A stretch of 64,000 nt of DNA from Idiomarina fontislapidosi (lineage in GTDB: Bacteria > Pseudomonadota > Gammaproteobacteria > Enterobacterales > Alteromonadaceae), in NCBI RefSeq assembly GCF_003226255.1, contig NZ_QJST01000012.1:1-64000 (forward strand). The letters are read 5' to 3'. Within the stretch, counting starts at the first letter, position 1. Every line of letters starts with the position of its first letter. A model generated the notes under the pieces. It was not told where the DNA came from and did no database searches. It saw only the letters and a list, made by a program, of their open reading frames with translations. Shown piece by piece: positions 9,641-18,697 of the stretch. The position numbers and the translations under genes were made by a program.

Positions 9641-10702
9641 ATGAGACGTTTTACATCGTGTTTGCAGGTTACATTTCTAGCTACATTATTCACCTTATCA
9701 ACGGGTCTTCATGCGCAGAGCTTTGGTGCAAGAGAAGCACTTGTTAATGTTGCACCGGTTCAATTCGAAAATGAGAAAAATCGAGTTGAAGCTGTAGGTA
9801 CAGCTGAAGCACAGCGAGCCGTGACGTTATTCTCTCCGGTCAGTGAACGTGTAACTCAGGTTAACTTTGAACCCGGCGACCGTGTGCAAGCGGGCCAAGT
9901 ATTAGTGCAACTCGATGATCGCCGCGAACAGGTGGCATTGCGGCAAGCACAAATCAGCTTAAAAGATGCTGAACGCACCGTGAAACGTTTAAGACAAAGT
10001 TTTGAGCAGGGCGCCGTCCCGCAATCGGAACTCGATAATGCGATTTTACTGCGCGACCTTGCTGAGGTTGAGGTCGATCGTGTTAAAACAGAAATTGCTG
10101 ACCGCACCATCATTGCGCCCTTCAATGGCATCGTGGGTATTACCGATATTGAAGAAGGCGACCGCATTAATGAACAAACACAGATAGCAACGATTGACGA
10201 TCGCGACACATTGTTAATTAATTTTCAGATCCCCGAGGCAGCGGTCTATTTGCTTAAGCCGGGGGTTACTCTCGAAGTCGAACCGTGGCGCTATTCGGGG
10301 CAGCCGGTGAATGCCGAGATCGTTGAACTCGACTCACGCATTAACCCAACCACCCGGATGTTTAGAGCACGTGCAAAAGTCGATAATAAAAACGATGATT
10401 TCTTACCTGGCACAAGCTTCCGTACTGCGATAGAAGTCGCAGGTGAGGAGTTTGCCTCGATCCCCGAAGTGGCGCTTTCTTGGGGCGCTAACAACCCTTA
10501 TATTTGGCTTGCCGAAGATAACAAAGCAAAGCGGGTTGAGGTTCAAATTGAACAACGGCTTGAGGGGCGTGTACTGGTATCCGGCGAGATTAACCGTGAT
10601 GACACCTTGATTGTTGAAGGTGTGCAAAGTCTTCGTGATGGTCAACCCATTAAGTACGAGTTAAGTGAGTTAGATGCAGGCGCTGAAGAGGTGGTTGAGT
10701 AA
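9641..10702 (+). CDS. RND efflux periplasmic adaptor (HlyD/AcrA family)
   Basis: Membrane-fusion protein of 353 residues. It has an N-terminal signal sequence (MRRFTSCLQVTFLATLF, cut near LHAQS), a biotinyl-lipoyl half-motif (VSERVTQVNFEPGDRVQAG), a coiled-coil hairpin (about residues 105-145), the second half-motif (IIAPFNGIVGITDIEEGD) and beta-barrel domains. It links an inner-membrane RND pump to an outer-membrane channel. Its last base is shared with the start codon of the pump gene, so the two are translationally coupled. No outer-membrane factor is encoded nearby, so a TolC-like protein from elsewhere is probably used. Confidence 0.92.
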   Translation: MRRFTSCLQVTFLATLFTLSTGLHAQSFGAREALVNVAPVQFENEKNRVEAVGTAEAQRAVTLFSPVSERVTQVNFEPGDRVQAGQVLVQLDDRREQVALRQAQISLKDAERTVKRLRQSFEQGAVPQSELDNAILLRDLAEVEVDRVKTEIADRTIIAPFNGIVGITDIEEGDRINEQTQIATIDDRDTLLINFQIPEAAVYLLKPGVTLEVEPWRYSGQPVNAEIVELDSRINPTTRMFRARAKVDNKNDDFLPGTSFRTAIEVAGEEFASIPEVALSWGANNPYIWLAEDNKAKRVEVQIEQRLEGRVLVSGEINRDDTLIVEGVQSLRDGQPIKYELSELDAGAEEVVE

Positions 10703-13700
10703 TGTCTGACAAACAACAGCTGCCTGCACACGAGGGTAATGACCTACCATCCGTGTCAATTCGCCGGCCGGTACTTATTGTTGTACTCAATATTCTCATT
10801 GCACTGGCGGGCGTGGCTGCGCTCATGGGTGTAGAAGTACGTGAACTACCCGATGTCGACCAGCCGGTAGTTACGGTGCGTGCCTCATTACCTGGCGGGG
10901 CGCCCGAAACAGTTGATGCAGAAGTTACAAGTATCCTAGAAGGTGCCGCTGCACGCGTATCCGGGGTTAAATCGATTCGCTCGCAGTCAGAGGAAAACTC
11001 TGCTCGTACTGTGGTCGAATTTCAGCCGAGCGTTGATCTGGATGTTGTGGCGGCAGAAGTACGCGAGGCGGTTAACCAAGTTAGACGCGAATTACCTGAG
11101 GACGTTGAGCAAGTCAACGTCGTAAAAGCGGATGACGATGCCCGCGCGGTATTGGATATCGCGGTATCGAGCGAAACGCTTAGTCTAGAAGAGTTAACGC
11201 GCCGCTTAGAAACTGACTTTGCGCCAGAGTTTCTGTCGATCGAAGGCGTAGCCGACGTGCGTTTGAATGGAGCGCGTGAGCGCGTCCTCCGAGTCGCTCT
11301 TGATCCACTTCGATTAACCAGTTTTGGCCTGTCTGTCACCGATGTCGCTGACGCGTTGCGGCAAGCGCCCTTTGATGTGCCTGCTGGCAGCCTAAGGTCG
11401 ACTGACCAACGTATTATTATTCGTGCCGATGCGACGTCGGTTAACGCTGAGCAAATCGAAAATATCATCATTTCGGGTGACACCCGTATTGGCGATGTTG
11501 CACAAGCTTACTTTGGCCCCGCGGATGCCGATAGCTTTGTACGTCTGAACGGCAAGCCGGTGGTCGGTGTTGGTGTTATCCGTCAAGCGGGTTCAAATAC
11601 CATTGAAATTTCCGACCAAGCGTTAGCCATGTTGGAGCGCTTGCGTGAGCGGTTTCCTGACATGGAAATGACCGTCACCAATGATGACGCGCTATTTATT
11701 CGTAAGTCGGTCGCCGAGGTGGTGACCACGCTAGCCATTACCATTGCCTTAGTGGTTGCCACTTTGTGGGTCTTTATTGGTTCATTCCGTGCGACCATTG
11801 TGCCGGCGCTCTCAATCCCCGTGGCGTTATTTGGCGCGATTGCGGCGATTTGGCTGATGGGCTTCTCGATTAATATTCTCACCTTGCTCGCGCTGGTCTT
11901 GGCGACGGGGTTGATTGTCGATGATGCCATCGTTGTGGCGGAAAATATTCAGCGGCGTCGTGCCATGGGCTTGGGAAGCCGGGCGGCAGCAGTGCTGGCG
12001 ACGCGTGAAGTGTTCTTCGCGGTTGTCGCGACAACCGCCGTGCTGGTTGCCGTGTTTGTTCCTATCGCCTTCCTGCCTTCAACCGCCGGACGATTGTTCC
12101 GAGAGTTTGGCGGCGTGCTTGCAGCGGCGGTCGTTATCTCCTCCTTTGTCGCGCTATCATTGGTGTCCGCGTTTACTGCGAGATTGCCAAAGAATGCCGG
12201 TAAGAAGAATATTTTTGGTCCGATTGGCCATTGGTTTAAGACAGGTTATGAGCGGACGTTGAAGCTCGCGCTCAATGCGTCCTGGGTCATTGTCGCTTTC
12301 TCATTGATTGCAGCGACGGGGGCGGTTTTTGTATACGATAATGTCGCCAGTGAGCTGTTACCGAACGAGGATCGAGGCGTCGTACGTATTTTTGCTCGTG
12401 GTCCTGATGGTGTTGGTCTCAACTTTATGGACCGGCAAGCCCGTGCACTGGAAGAGGTGCTGATTCCGTATCAGCAAGAAGGTGCGTTCGAAACACTCTA
12501 CACCGTGGTGGGTCAATGGGACCCTAATATCGCGTTTATTACTGCCAACATGTATCCGTGGGAAGATCGCGATATTACGCAACAAGAAGTGATTAACGAA
12601 ATTCGTGGCCCACTGGGACAAATCCCGGGTGCTCCGGGGCGTGCTTTTGGTAGTAACTCATTGAATGTTCGCGGTGGACAAGGTGGTGGTGCCGTTGAAA
12701 TGGCTATAACGGGTGAAAGTTACGCCGAAATTTACCAAGCAGCGCGTCAGTTTACGGCGGCTGTGCAAGCGCGCTCCGAAACTTACAGTAACCCGAATAT
12801 CTCCTATCAACCGACTCAGCCTCAGTTACGGTTTAAAATTGATCGTCGCCGTGCCGCTGAATTGGGTGTTTCATTAAACGATATTTCTTCAACCTTACGC
12901 GCTGCGATCAATGGTGATGATGTCGCCGATCTGAATGTCGGAGACCAACAGATCCCGGTGATCTTACAGACGCGATTAAATGCAATTAAGTCGCCGCAGG
13001 ATATGCAAAACCTTTACGTATCATCGACCTCAGGTGAGCTCGTACCTATCTCGAGTGTTGCTGAGATTGTCGAAGAAGGCGTGTCAGCCGAACTCGAGCG
13101 TCATGCGCAACGACGTGCGATTGAGGTAGAAGTAGAGATACCACCCGAGTATCCGCTGTCTGAAGCTACTGAAGAACTGCGCGCGATTGCACAAGACGTG
13201 TTGCCTGACAGCATGGGCCTCATTTTCTTGGGCGAAGCACAAACATTTGAAGACACCAATCGTGAAGTTGCGATGACTTACATCCTGGCATTTTTGATTG
13301 TGTTGTTGGTGCTTGCTGCCCAGTTCGAGAGTGTTAACAGTGCCTTTGTCGTCATGCTTACGGTGCCCTTTGGTATTGCCGCGGCCATTTACGCATTGGC
13401 GTTAACCGGGATATCACTGAATATTTACTCTCAAATAGGTTTGGTGATGTTAATCGGGTTGTTGGCGAAAAACTCGGTATTGTTGGTCGAGTTCGCGGAC
13501 CAATTGCGCGACCGTGGACTTTCGGTGCGTGATGCGGTGGAGCAAGCGGCATCTATCCGCTTACGTCCTATTATGATGACCTTGGTCTCAACCATTTTAG
13601 GTGGATTGCCACTGATTCTCTCGACAGGCGCGGGTGCAGAGGCACGTAACTCAATTGGTTGGGTTGTATTTGGAGGACTCGGTTTAGCAACTGTCTTTAC

Positions 13701-13815
13701 GCTTTACCTCACGCCTGTGCTGTATTTGTGGTTAGCGCGCTTTACTAAACCACGGGCTGACGAAGCGCAACGTCTGCACGATGAACTCGAAGCGGCTAAT
13801 CAGCAGGGTCATTAA
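10702..13815 (+). CDS. RND multidrug efflux pump, HAE-1 type inner-membrane subunit
   Basis: Proton-driven pump of 1037 residues, the usual length for AcrB-type proteins. It has the expected pattern of one N-terminal helix (SIRRPVLIVVLNILIALAG), a large periplasmic loop, six helices, a second loop and five helices. The proton-relay aspartates are in GLIVDDAIVVAENIQRR (about residue 410). The C-terminal half has the GLLAKNSVLLVEFA motif. Substrates cannot be predicted, but drug, bile or lipid-like compounds are typical. It is coupled to the adaptor gene upstream. Its last 20 bases overlap the convergent solute-binding protein gene. Confidence 0.93.
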   Translation: MSDKQQLPAHEGNDLPSVSIRRPVLIVVLNILIALAGVAALMGVEVRELPDVDQPVVTVRASLPGGAPETVDAEVTSILEGAAARVSGVKSIRSQSEENSARTVVEFQPSVDLDVVAAEVREAVNQVRRELPEDVEQVNVVKADDDARAVLDIAVSSETLSLEELTRRLETDFAPEFLSIEGVADVRLNGARERVLRVALDPLRLTSFGLSVTDVADALRQAPFDVPAGSLRSTDQRIIIRADATSVNAEQIENIIISGDTRIGDVAQAYFGPADADSFVRLNGKPVVGVGVIRQAGSNTIEISDQALAMLERLRERFPDMEMTVTNDDALFIRKSVAEVVTTLAITIALVVATLWVFIGSFRATIVPALSIPVALFGAIAAIWLMGFSINILTLLALVLATGLIVDDAIVVAENIQRRRAMGLGSRAAAVLATREVFFAVVATTAVLVAVFVPIAFLPSTAGRLFREFGGVLAAAVVISSFVALSLVSAFTARLPKNAGKKNIFGPIGHWFKTGYERTLKLALNASWVIVAFSLIAATGAVFVYDNVASELLPNEDRGVVRIFARGPDGVGLNFMDRQARALEEVLIPYQQEGAFETLYTVVGQWDPNIAFITANMYPWEDRDITQQEVINEIRGPLGQIPGAPGRAFGSNSLNVRGGQGGGAVEMAITGESYAEIYQAARQFTAAVQARSETYSNPNISYQPTQPQLRFKIDRRRAAELGVSLNDISSTLRAAINGDDVADLNVGDQQIPVILQTRLNAIKSPQDMQNLYVSSTSGELVPISSVAEIVEEGVSAELERHAQRRAIEVEVEIPPEYPLSEATEELRAIAQDVLPDSMGLIFLGEAQTFEDTNREVAMTYILAFLIVLLVLAAQFESVNSAFVVMLTVPFGIAAAIYALALTGISLNIYSQIGLVMLIGLLAKNSVLLVEFADQLRDRGLSVRDAVEQAASIRLRPIMMTLVSTILGGLPLILSTGAGAEARNSIGWVVFGGLGLATVFTLYLTPVLYLWLARFTKPRADEAQRLHDELEAANQQGH

Positions 13816-14545
13816 TCGACCATTTAGCCTTGATACGTTGCAAAGTGCCGTTAGCACGCAGGGTATCAAGGCTACGATTAATCCGCTTAACCAGCTCAGG
13901 GTTAGTACTGGTCACACCGAAGCCGACGGGCGTTGGCTGCGGTGATTCCCATAACACTTTCAACTTAATATTAAGTTTATCTGCGATATAAAAAGCGACG
14001 CGTTTGGGCATAATAACGGCTTTAACCTTGCCTTTAGCCAACGCATTCATCGCCTCTGATTTGGAACTCATCTGCTCGATACGAAACTGACTTTTTAATC
14101 CCAATTGGCTCAAATACGACTCTAACGAGGAATGACGATCGCCCGTAATATGCTCACCGACCAAGTCTTTTACGCGCCGAATGTTTTGATTATTCGCCAG
14201 TGTGAGTAAGGCGGGCTGACGAGTGTAATACGAGTCGGTAAATAGAAAATAGGGCTTTCTGGCGGCACTGACTTCGGCGCCCACGGCAATATCGATAGCG
14301 TGATGGCGGAGTAAACTCATGACGTCATCCCATGTGTGGGCTTCAAAGCGATAGTCCGCTTGCAGTTCATTGAGTATTGCTTTCGCGACATCAACATCGA
14401 ATCCAGTTGCTTGCCCCTCAGTACTAACAAACTGATAGGGTTCAAAGCCTGTGGCGAGTCCAACGGTGAGTGGGTCCTGCGCACTGACTGAGGTCGATAC
14501 GAGTGATATGAGTGAGGTCATACCCAGCCAGCAGCGACGGTTCAT
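13796..14545 (-). CDS. Periplasmic solute-binding protein, family 3 (amino-acid type)
   Basis: Protein of 249 residues with a signal peptide (MNRRCWLGMTSLISLVSTSVSAQ) and a type II periplasmic binding fold: PLTVGLATGFEPYQF, TGFDVDVAKAIL, WDDVMSLL, DIAVGAE and VGFGVTS are standard SBP_bac_3 landmarks. Such proteins bind amino acids for ABC importers or act as ligand sensors. No transporter permease or ATPase is encoded beside it. Instead it is the last gene of a unit with a TerB protein (four-base overlap) and a soluble histidine kinase. A sensory or scavenging role is therefore as likely as transport. Confidence 0.85.
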   Translation of the reverse strand: MNRRCWLGMTSLISLVSTSVSAQDPLTVGLATGFEPYQFVSTEGQATGFDVDVAKAILNELQADYRFEAHTWDDVMSLLRHHAIDIAVGAEVSAARKPYFLFTDSYYTRQPALLTLANNQNIRRVKDLVGEHITGDRHSSLESYLSQLGLKSQFRIEQMSSKSEAMNALAKGKVKAVIMPKRVAFYIADKLNIKLKVLWESPQPTPVGFGVTSTNPELVKRINRSLDTLRANGTLQRIKAKWSINDPAD

Positions 14546-15003
14546 TGAACGGACTCTTGCGCCGCTAACTTACAACGAATGTAGTCGGCGTGATCAATAT
14601 AAAGTAAGTCGGCTAATTTGCGCAGCATGCTCTCTTCATGTGGGTCGAGCGCGCCATCGGCATATGCAACTTGCCATAACGACTCGAGTAACATGACCTT
14701 ATCATCGTAAGCGAGTGCCTTTAAGGGGGCTGTAGCGTCATAGAGAGAGGCCGCATCGCGGACATGCGCTTTGGCATGGGCGATAAGTTCATTGGCCGAC
14801 TCCGCCGACTGTTTAAAGTCTTGTTGTAACTCGTGTACGAGGTAATCGTGCTCGCTCTGTTCAAATTGGCCATCGGCTAAGGCAACTTCCATCATCAAAA
14901 TGAGGCTTAATGTCTCATTCGCGTCCAAGTTACCAAAGTGAGGGCGAGTGTCACTTTCGTCCGCAACGCGGGTATTCAACCATGTTTTCAATTTTTGTAG
15001 CAT
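14542..15003 (-). CDS. TerB-family (tellurite resistance B-like) protein
   Basis: Cytosolic all-helical protein of 153 residues. It shows the two-fold TerB pattern of acidic, metal-binding helix pairs: LILMMEVALADGQFEQSEHDYL (about residues 34-55) and ESLWQVAYADGALDPHEESML (about 110-130). TerB-like domains occur in stress and membrane-associated complexes and bind Ca2+, but their biochemical role is unclear. No other ter genes are present, so tellurite resistance should not be assumed. It is 22 bases after the histidine kinase gene and overlaps the binding-protein gene by four bases. Confidence 0.85.
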   Translation of the reverse strand: MLQKLKTWLNTRVADESDTRPHFGNLDANETLSLILMMEVALADGQFEQSEHDYLVHELQQDFKQSAESANELIAHAKAHVRDAASLYDATAPLKALAYDDKVMLLESLWQVAYADGALDPHEESMLRKLADLLYIDHADYIRCKLAAQESVQ

Positions 15004-15025
15004 GATACTTCGTTCACTCTCGTGT

Positions 15026-16390
15026 TCAGTCTAAAATATTGGGTAAACGCACAATAAAGGTAGTGCCTTCATTGAGTTGCGATTGCACCTCTATGGTTCC
15101 ATTCAGTTTGCGTTGAACCAAATTGTAAACAATGGACAAGCCCAAACCTGAGCCACCATCGTCGCGAGCAGTGGTATAAAACGGCTCGAATATCTTATGC
15201 TGAATAGCCGGATCGATGCCTGCGCCATTATCGGTAATACGTAGCAACGCATCGTTATCTTGCTTTTCTACGAAAATATCAATCTGATGGTTCTTATCGG
15301 GCGCTTTAAAAGCATGCTCGGCACAGTTGCTGATCAGGTTGGTGATAACTTGAGCTAAGGCGCCCCGATAGGTTTTAATGGTGAGCTCTTGTTTGCAGTG
15401 CGTATTGATACTGACTTTTTTATTTTTCACCATCGGTCGCAAGCTCATCACGAGCGAACTAATGTAATCGCAAAGAGCGCATTCAACGAGCTCAAAGCTC
15501 GATTGGTCAACCGCAGTTTTTTTGAAGTTCTGAATTAAACTTGCCGCTCGCTCTAAATTGCTGTTCATCAGTGTGTAAGCATCGAGCGTGTCGTCGATAT
15601 ACTGGGTGAGTGCATTGCGTGAAATTTTGCCGTCTTCAAAACTCTGCTTGAGCTTTTTTAGTCGATGTTCGCAGTGTGTGGTGGCGGTGACTGCGATACC
15701 GAGTGGCGTATTGACCTCATGTGCGACGCCCGCTACCAGCTTGCCTAAGGCGGCCATTTTTTCAGTTTCTACGAGACGATCTTGTGCCTGCTTGAAATTG
15801 CTCAGCGCATCTTCTAACGATTGTGTTCGTTCTGCCACCCGTTGCTCGAGTTGCTCGTTGTGGCTAATTAACAGTTGCTCATATTTGACACGCTCGGCAG
15901 CACTGACGGCGCGACCATAAATATCGGCAAGGATACCGACAAAGGCGACTTCATCGCTGCTCCACTGGCGATTCTTTTGAATGCTTTCGCAGCACATCAC
16001 GCCTATCATTTTGCCTTTATGGCGCAGAGGAACATCGAGCATGGCAACAATGCCATAATGCGCTAGGTAATCTTTGAGTTCAGATGTCGCTGGGTGCTCG
16101 ATTGCGCGATTAGCGATAATAGTGCGCTCTTGTTTGAGTGCGTTGAAATAATTAGGGAAATCGACTGCGCAGACCGTCGCGGATGACTGTTCGCCCTGAT
16201 TGGCATCAAGTAAGTAATCACTTTTGATGCATGCGCTCTCGTCATCATAGAGCCAAACACCAACGCGACTAATATCGAGCCCTTCAATGACAGACTTTAC
16301 TATCAGCTGCGTTGCTTGTTCGAGTTTTCCTTCGTCGATAATCGGCGACTTAGAAACCTGCAAGAGGATGTTCTCGAGTTTCTCGACCAT
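15026..16390 (-). CDS. Soluble GAF-domain sensor histidine kinase
   Basis: Protein of 454 residues without membrane segments. An N-terminal GAF domain (about residues 5-170, with GVWLYDDE and MLDVPLRHKGKMIGVMCCE) is followed by a coiled coil (EQLEQRVAERTQSLEDAL) and a HisKA helix whose phospho-acceptor histidine is in LVAGVAHEVNTPLG. The ATPase domain has N-box NLISNCAEHAF, G1 ITDNGAGID and G2 GGSGLGLSIV. It should sense a cytosolic small molecule and phosphorylate an unlinked regulator. No receiver gene is adjacent. It appears to head a three-gene operon with TerB and a binding protein. Confidence 0.9.
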   Translation of the reverse strand: MVEKLENILLQVSKSPIIDEGKLEQATQLIVKSVIEGLDISRVGVWLYDDESACIKSDYLLDANQGEQSSATVCAVDFPNYFNALKQERTIIANRAIEHPATSELKDYLAHYGIVAMLDVPLRHKGKMIGVMCCESIQKNRQWSSDEVAFVGILADIYGRAVSAAERVKYEQLLISHNEQLEQRVAERTQSLEDALSNFKQAQDRLVETEKMAALGKLVAGVAHEVNTPLGIAVTATTHCEHRLKKLKQSFEDGKISRNALTQYIDDTLDAYTLMNSNLERAASLIQNFKKTAVDQSSFELVECALCDYISSLVMSLRPMVKNKKVSINTHCKQELTIKTYRGALAQVITNLISNCAEHAFKAPDKNHQIDIFVEKQDNDALLRITDNGAGIDPAIQHKIFEPFYTTARDDGGSGLGLSIVYNLVQRKLNGTIEVQSQLNEGTTFIVRLPNILD

Positions 16391-16455
16391 GATATTAGGT
16401 ATCGATTGCTTGTAACCCCACTATACAACAGTGGGGACTATTGTCGAACCCTTCA

Positions 16456-17397
16456 TCAAAAGGCTTCATTTGCCGCTGTGTCAGCGACCAGCTGTCGGAA
16501 CCAGCGGTGCCCAGCATCATGTTGTAATAACGGGCTCCATATCATGGTCAAAGTGAGTCCAGGAATGCGGAATGGCGGTTCCTTCGTGACAAGATAGTCA
16601 TCGTCCTTGTAGAGCGCCGCCGCACGGGTTGGTAGGGTTGCAATCAGCCCTTGGCGAGCGAGGTACATCGCTACGTGGTAGTTTCGTGTAAACACTTTAA
16701 TTTGTCGGCGTTTACCCAGCTCTGCGAGTGCTTCATCGACCCAGCCCAGCTTTTGCACATCTTGTGGATCCATACCTACGCCCACGCCAAATCCGGTTTT
16801 TGAGACCCACACGTGTTGTGCTTTTAAATACTCGTCTAGGGTATAGTTGTTAAGTAAAGGGTGCTGGTGATGGATTAAACAGGAGAACTCGTCTTGCCAA
16901 AGTACCTTTTGGTGAAAGGATTGTGGCAGCTTTTCAAAGCGGTTAATGGCTAAATCAACTTTACCATTTTCGACGTCGTGAAAGCTGATATCACTGGGAG
17001 TCATGATATCAAGCGAAACGTTGGGTGCTTGCTCTTCGAGTTGGCTCAGTAATCGTGGCATCAGTGTCGATGCAGCATAATCCGAAGCCATGATACGGAA
17101 CACACGCTTGCTAGTCGGCGCATCAAATTCACGTACGGGTTGGATCATCTCCTCTACAGAATACAAAACAGTGCGTAATGACTCTTGCATATCCAAAGCG
17201 CGCTGTGTTGGCGTCATGCCGTCAGACGTGCGCACTAAGATAGGGTCATTGAGTAAGTTGCGTAGCCGTTTGAGACCATTGCTCATTGCCGGCTGGGTAA
17301 TATTTAATTGCGCAGCTGCGCGCGTGACGTTGCGCTCTCTAAGCAATACGTCTAGATAAACCAGAAGGTTAAGGTCGATATCCTTGATGGTATTCAT
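16456..17397 (-). CDS. LysR-family transcriptional regulator
   Basis: Protein of 313 residues with an N-terminal winged helix-turn-helix (DLNLLVYLDVLLRERNVTRA, then AAQLNITQPAMSNGLKRLR, about residues 7-50) and a C-terminal effector-binding domain. The N-terminus resembles the NahR/NodD-like branch of the family. The co-inducer is unknown. I chose ATG 17397 over an upstream TTG at 17406. No clear ribosome site is seen because the terminator hairpin of the ABC operon ends 11 bases upstream. Transcription may come from read-through of that terminator or from a very short leader. The target may be the neighbouring exporter operon, but this is only positional. Confidence 0.88.
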   Translation of the reverse strand: MNTIKDIDLNLLVYLDVLLRERNVTRAAAQLNITQPAMSNGLKRLRNLLNDPILVRTSDGMTPTQRALDMQESLRTVLYSVEEMIQPVREFDAPTSKRVFRIMASDYAASTLMPRLLSQLEEQAPNVSLDIMTPSDISFHDVENGKVDLAINRFEKLPQSFHQKVLWQDEFSCLIHHQHPLLNNYTLDEYLKAQHVWVSKTGFGVGVGMDPQDVQKLGWVDEALAELGKRRQIKVFTRNYHVAMYLARQGLIATLPTRAAALYKDDDYLVTKEPPFRIPGLTLTMIWSPLLQHDAGHRWFRQLVADTAANEAF

Positions 17398-17407
17398 AAA
17401 ACGCAAA

Positions 17408-17436
17408 AATCCCGATACAAAGCATGTATCGGGATT
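17408..17436 (-). terminator. Terminator of the ABC exporter operon
   Basis: Perfect 12-base inverted repeat (AATCCCGATACA / TGTATCGGGATT) with a 5-base loop. On the minus strand it is followed by a run of T, as expected for rho-independent termination. It lies between the last permease gene and the LysR gene, only 11 bases before the LysR start. Confidence 0.88.
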
Positions 17437-17465
17437 ATAAATGTTATGAATGTGTAACGCTAGTG

Positions 17466-18683
17466 TTATACATTACGTGTTGCCGTCGCTGGTGAAATCT
17501 GTGCAGCACGCAGCGCAGGACCCCAGACAGCAAGTATACCAATCACCCACATCGTTAGCATTGCGATGGGTAAGTAGATATAGCTTAATCGTGGCAGATT
17601 AAAGCTGCTCACTAACCACATATTAAGTGCTATGCTGCCTGCGACGCCCACAAAAATGCCGACACTTGTTACTAGGATGTTTTCTGTTAAAAAGTAACTC
17701 ATGATGTCACTTTTTTGTGCGCCTAATGCGCGGCGCGTGCCAATTTGACGGCGGCGACGGTTAATTGAGAAGCTCACTAGGCCGACAATACCTAACGCAG
17801 TGATGATGCAAAGAATGACAATAATGGTCCATAGAATGGCTTGTAATGCCGAGTCGCCGCGGTAGCTATCCATGCGTACTTGCGTCATGGTTTCGGTTTC
17901 TCGCACCATACGACCTACATCCCTTTGTTTCATAAATTGCTCAACTTGTGCAATCGCTTCATCTCGTTGTCCAGGCTTGGCTCTGACCAAATAACGAGAA
18001 TAGGGCGAATCAAACTTGTTTGGCACCAGCATGGCATGGTTAATGGTTGTCCATCCGGTCCATGGCGCTTGCAAGTGGTCCATGATGCCAATAATCGTTA
18101 ACGGCTCGTTACTTTGGATATAAACCGTTTGCCCAACGATCTCTGTTGGACTCAGATCAGGAAATAAGCTAGTTGCTAACGCTTCAGTCAATAAGACAGA
18201 CTGCGGCCAGTCGCGTGTGTTGCGATCGCGATAACTGACTTCTGTTGCTTTGAAATTCTCGCCTGCAATCAGCTCAACATCCAAAGTATTTAAACCGTGC
18301 TCATCGGTCATATACAGCGCAGTCGGCACGGAGTTTTCGCCCTCGCCCGCTTTGGTTTGTAAGCCCATCGACCAACCTCCATTACTCATGGGGATAGCGT
18401 TAATCTGGACGGCATCAGTCACACTCGGAAGCTTGCGAATAGCGTCTAAATCGGTATCGATGACATAAGGGGCGTCAAAGTCTGTCGCGTAACCCACACT
18501 GGTAACGTAAAACTGGTTGTCCTCATCAAGACCCGATGAGCGGCTAATTAAGTCACCACGTGCGTTGATCAGGTGTATGGCGTTGACGATGATGGTCATG
18601 GTGACAGCCACTTGCAGGGCAATCAGCAGTGCACCTACCTTGTTGCGCATCAGAGATCTAAAAATCGGTCCTATCTGACTCAT
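17466..18683 (-). CDS. ABC exporter permease, MacB/FtsX type (second copy)
   Basis: Membrane protein of 405 residues. It has one N-terminal helix, a large extracytoplasmic domain of about 240 residues (MacB periplasmic core type), and three C-terminal helices carrying the FtsX-like domain (INRRRRQIGTRRALGAQKSDIMSYF coupling motif, about residue 305). Such permeases transmit ATP hydrolysis as mechanical motion to export peptides, toxins or lipoproteins. It follows a different permease of 437 residues in the same operon, so the complex may be a heterodimer. A ribosome site GAGGAGAG precedes the ATG. Confidence 0.88.
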   Translation of the reverse strand: MSQIGPIFRSLMRNKVGALLIALQVAVTMTIIVNAIHLINARGDLISRSSGLDEDNQFYVTSVGYATDFDAPYVIDTDLDAIRKLPSVTDAVQINAIPMSNGGWSMGLQTKAGEGENSVPTALYMTDEHGLNTLDVELIAGENFKATEVSYRDRNTRDWPQSVLLTEALATSLFPDLSPTEIVGQTVYIQSNEPLTIIGIMDHLQAPWTGWTTINHAMLVPNKFDSPYSRYLVRAKPGQRDEAIAQVEQFMKQRDVGRMVRETETMTQVRMDSYRGDSALQAILWTIIVILCIITALGIVGLVSFSINRRRRQIGTRRALGAQKSDIMSYFLTENILVTSVGIFVGVAGSIALNMWLVSSFNLPRLSYIYLPIAMLTMWVIGILAVWGPALRAAQISPATATRNV

Positions 18684-18697
18684 GGTTCTCTCCTCAA

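Noticed and set aside
14542-15003. Tellurite-resistance operon
   Set aside because: Only a TerB-like domain is present, without terZACDE, so the resistance label is not supported.
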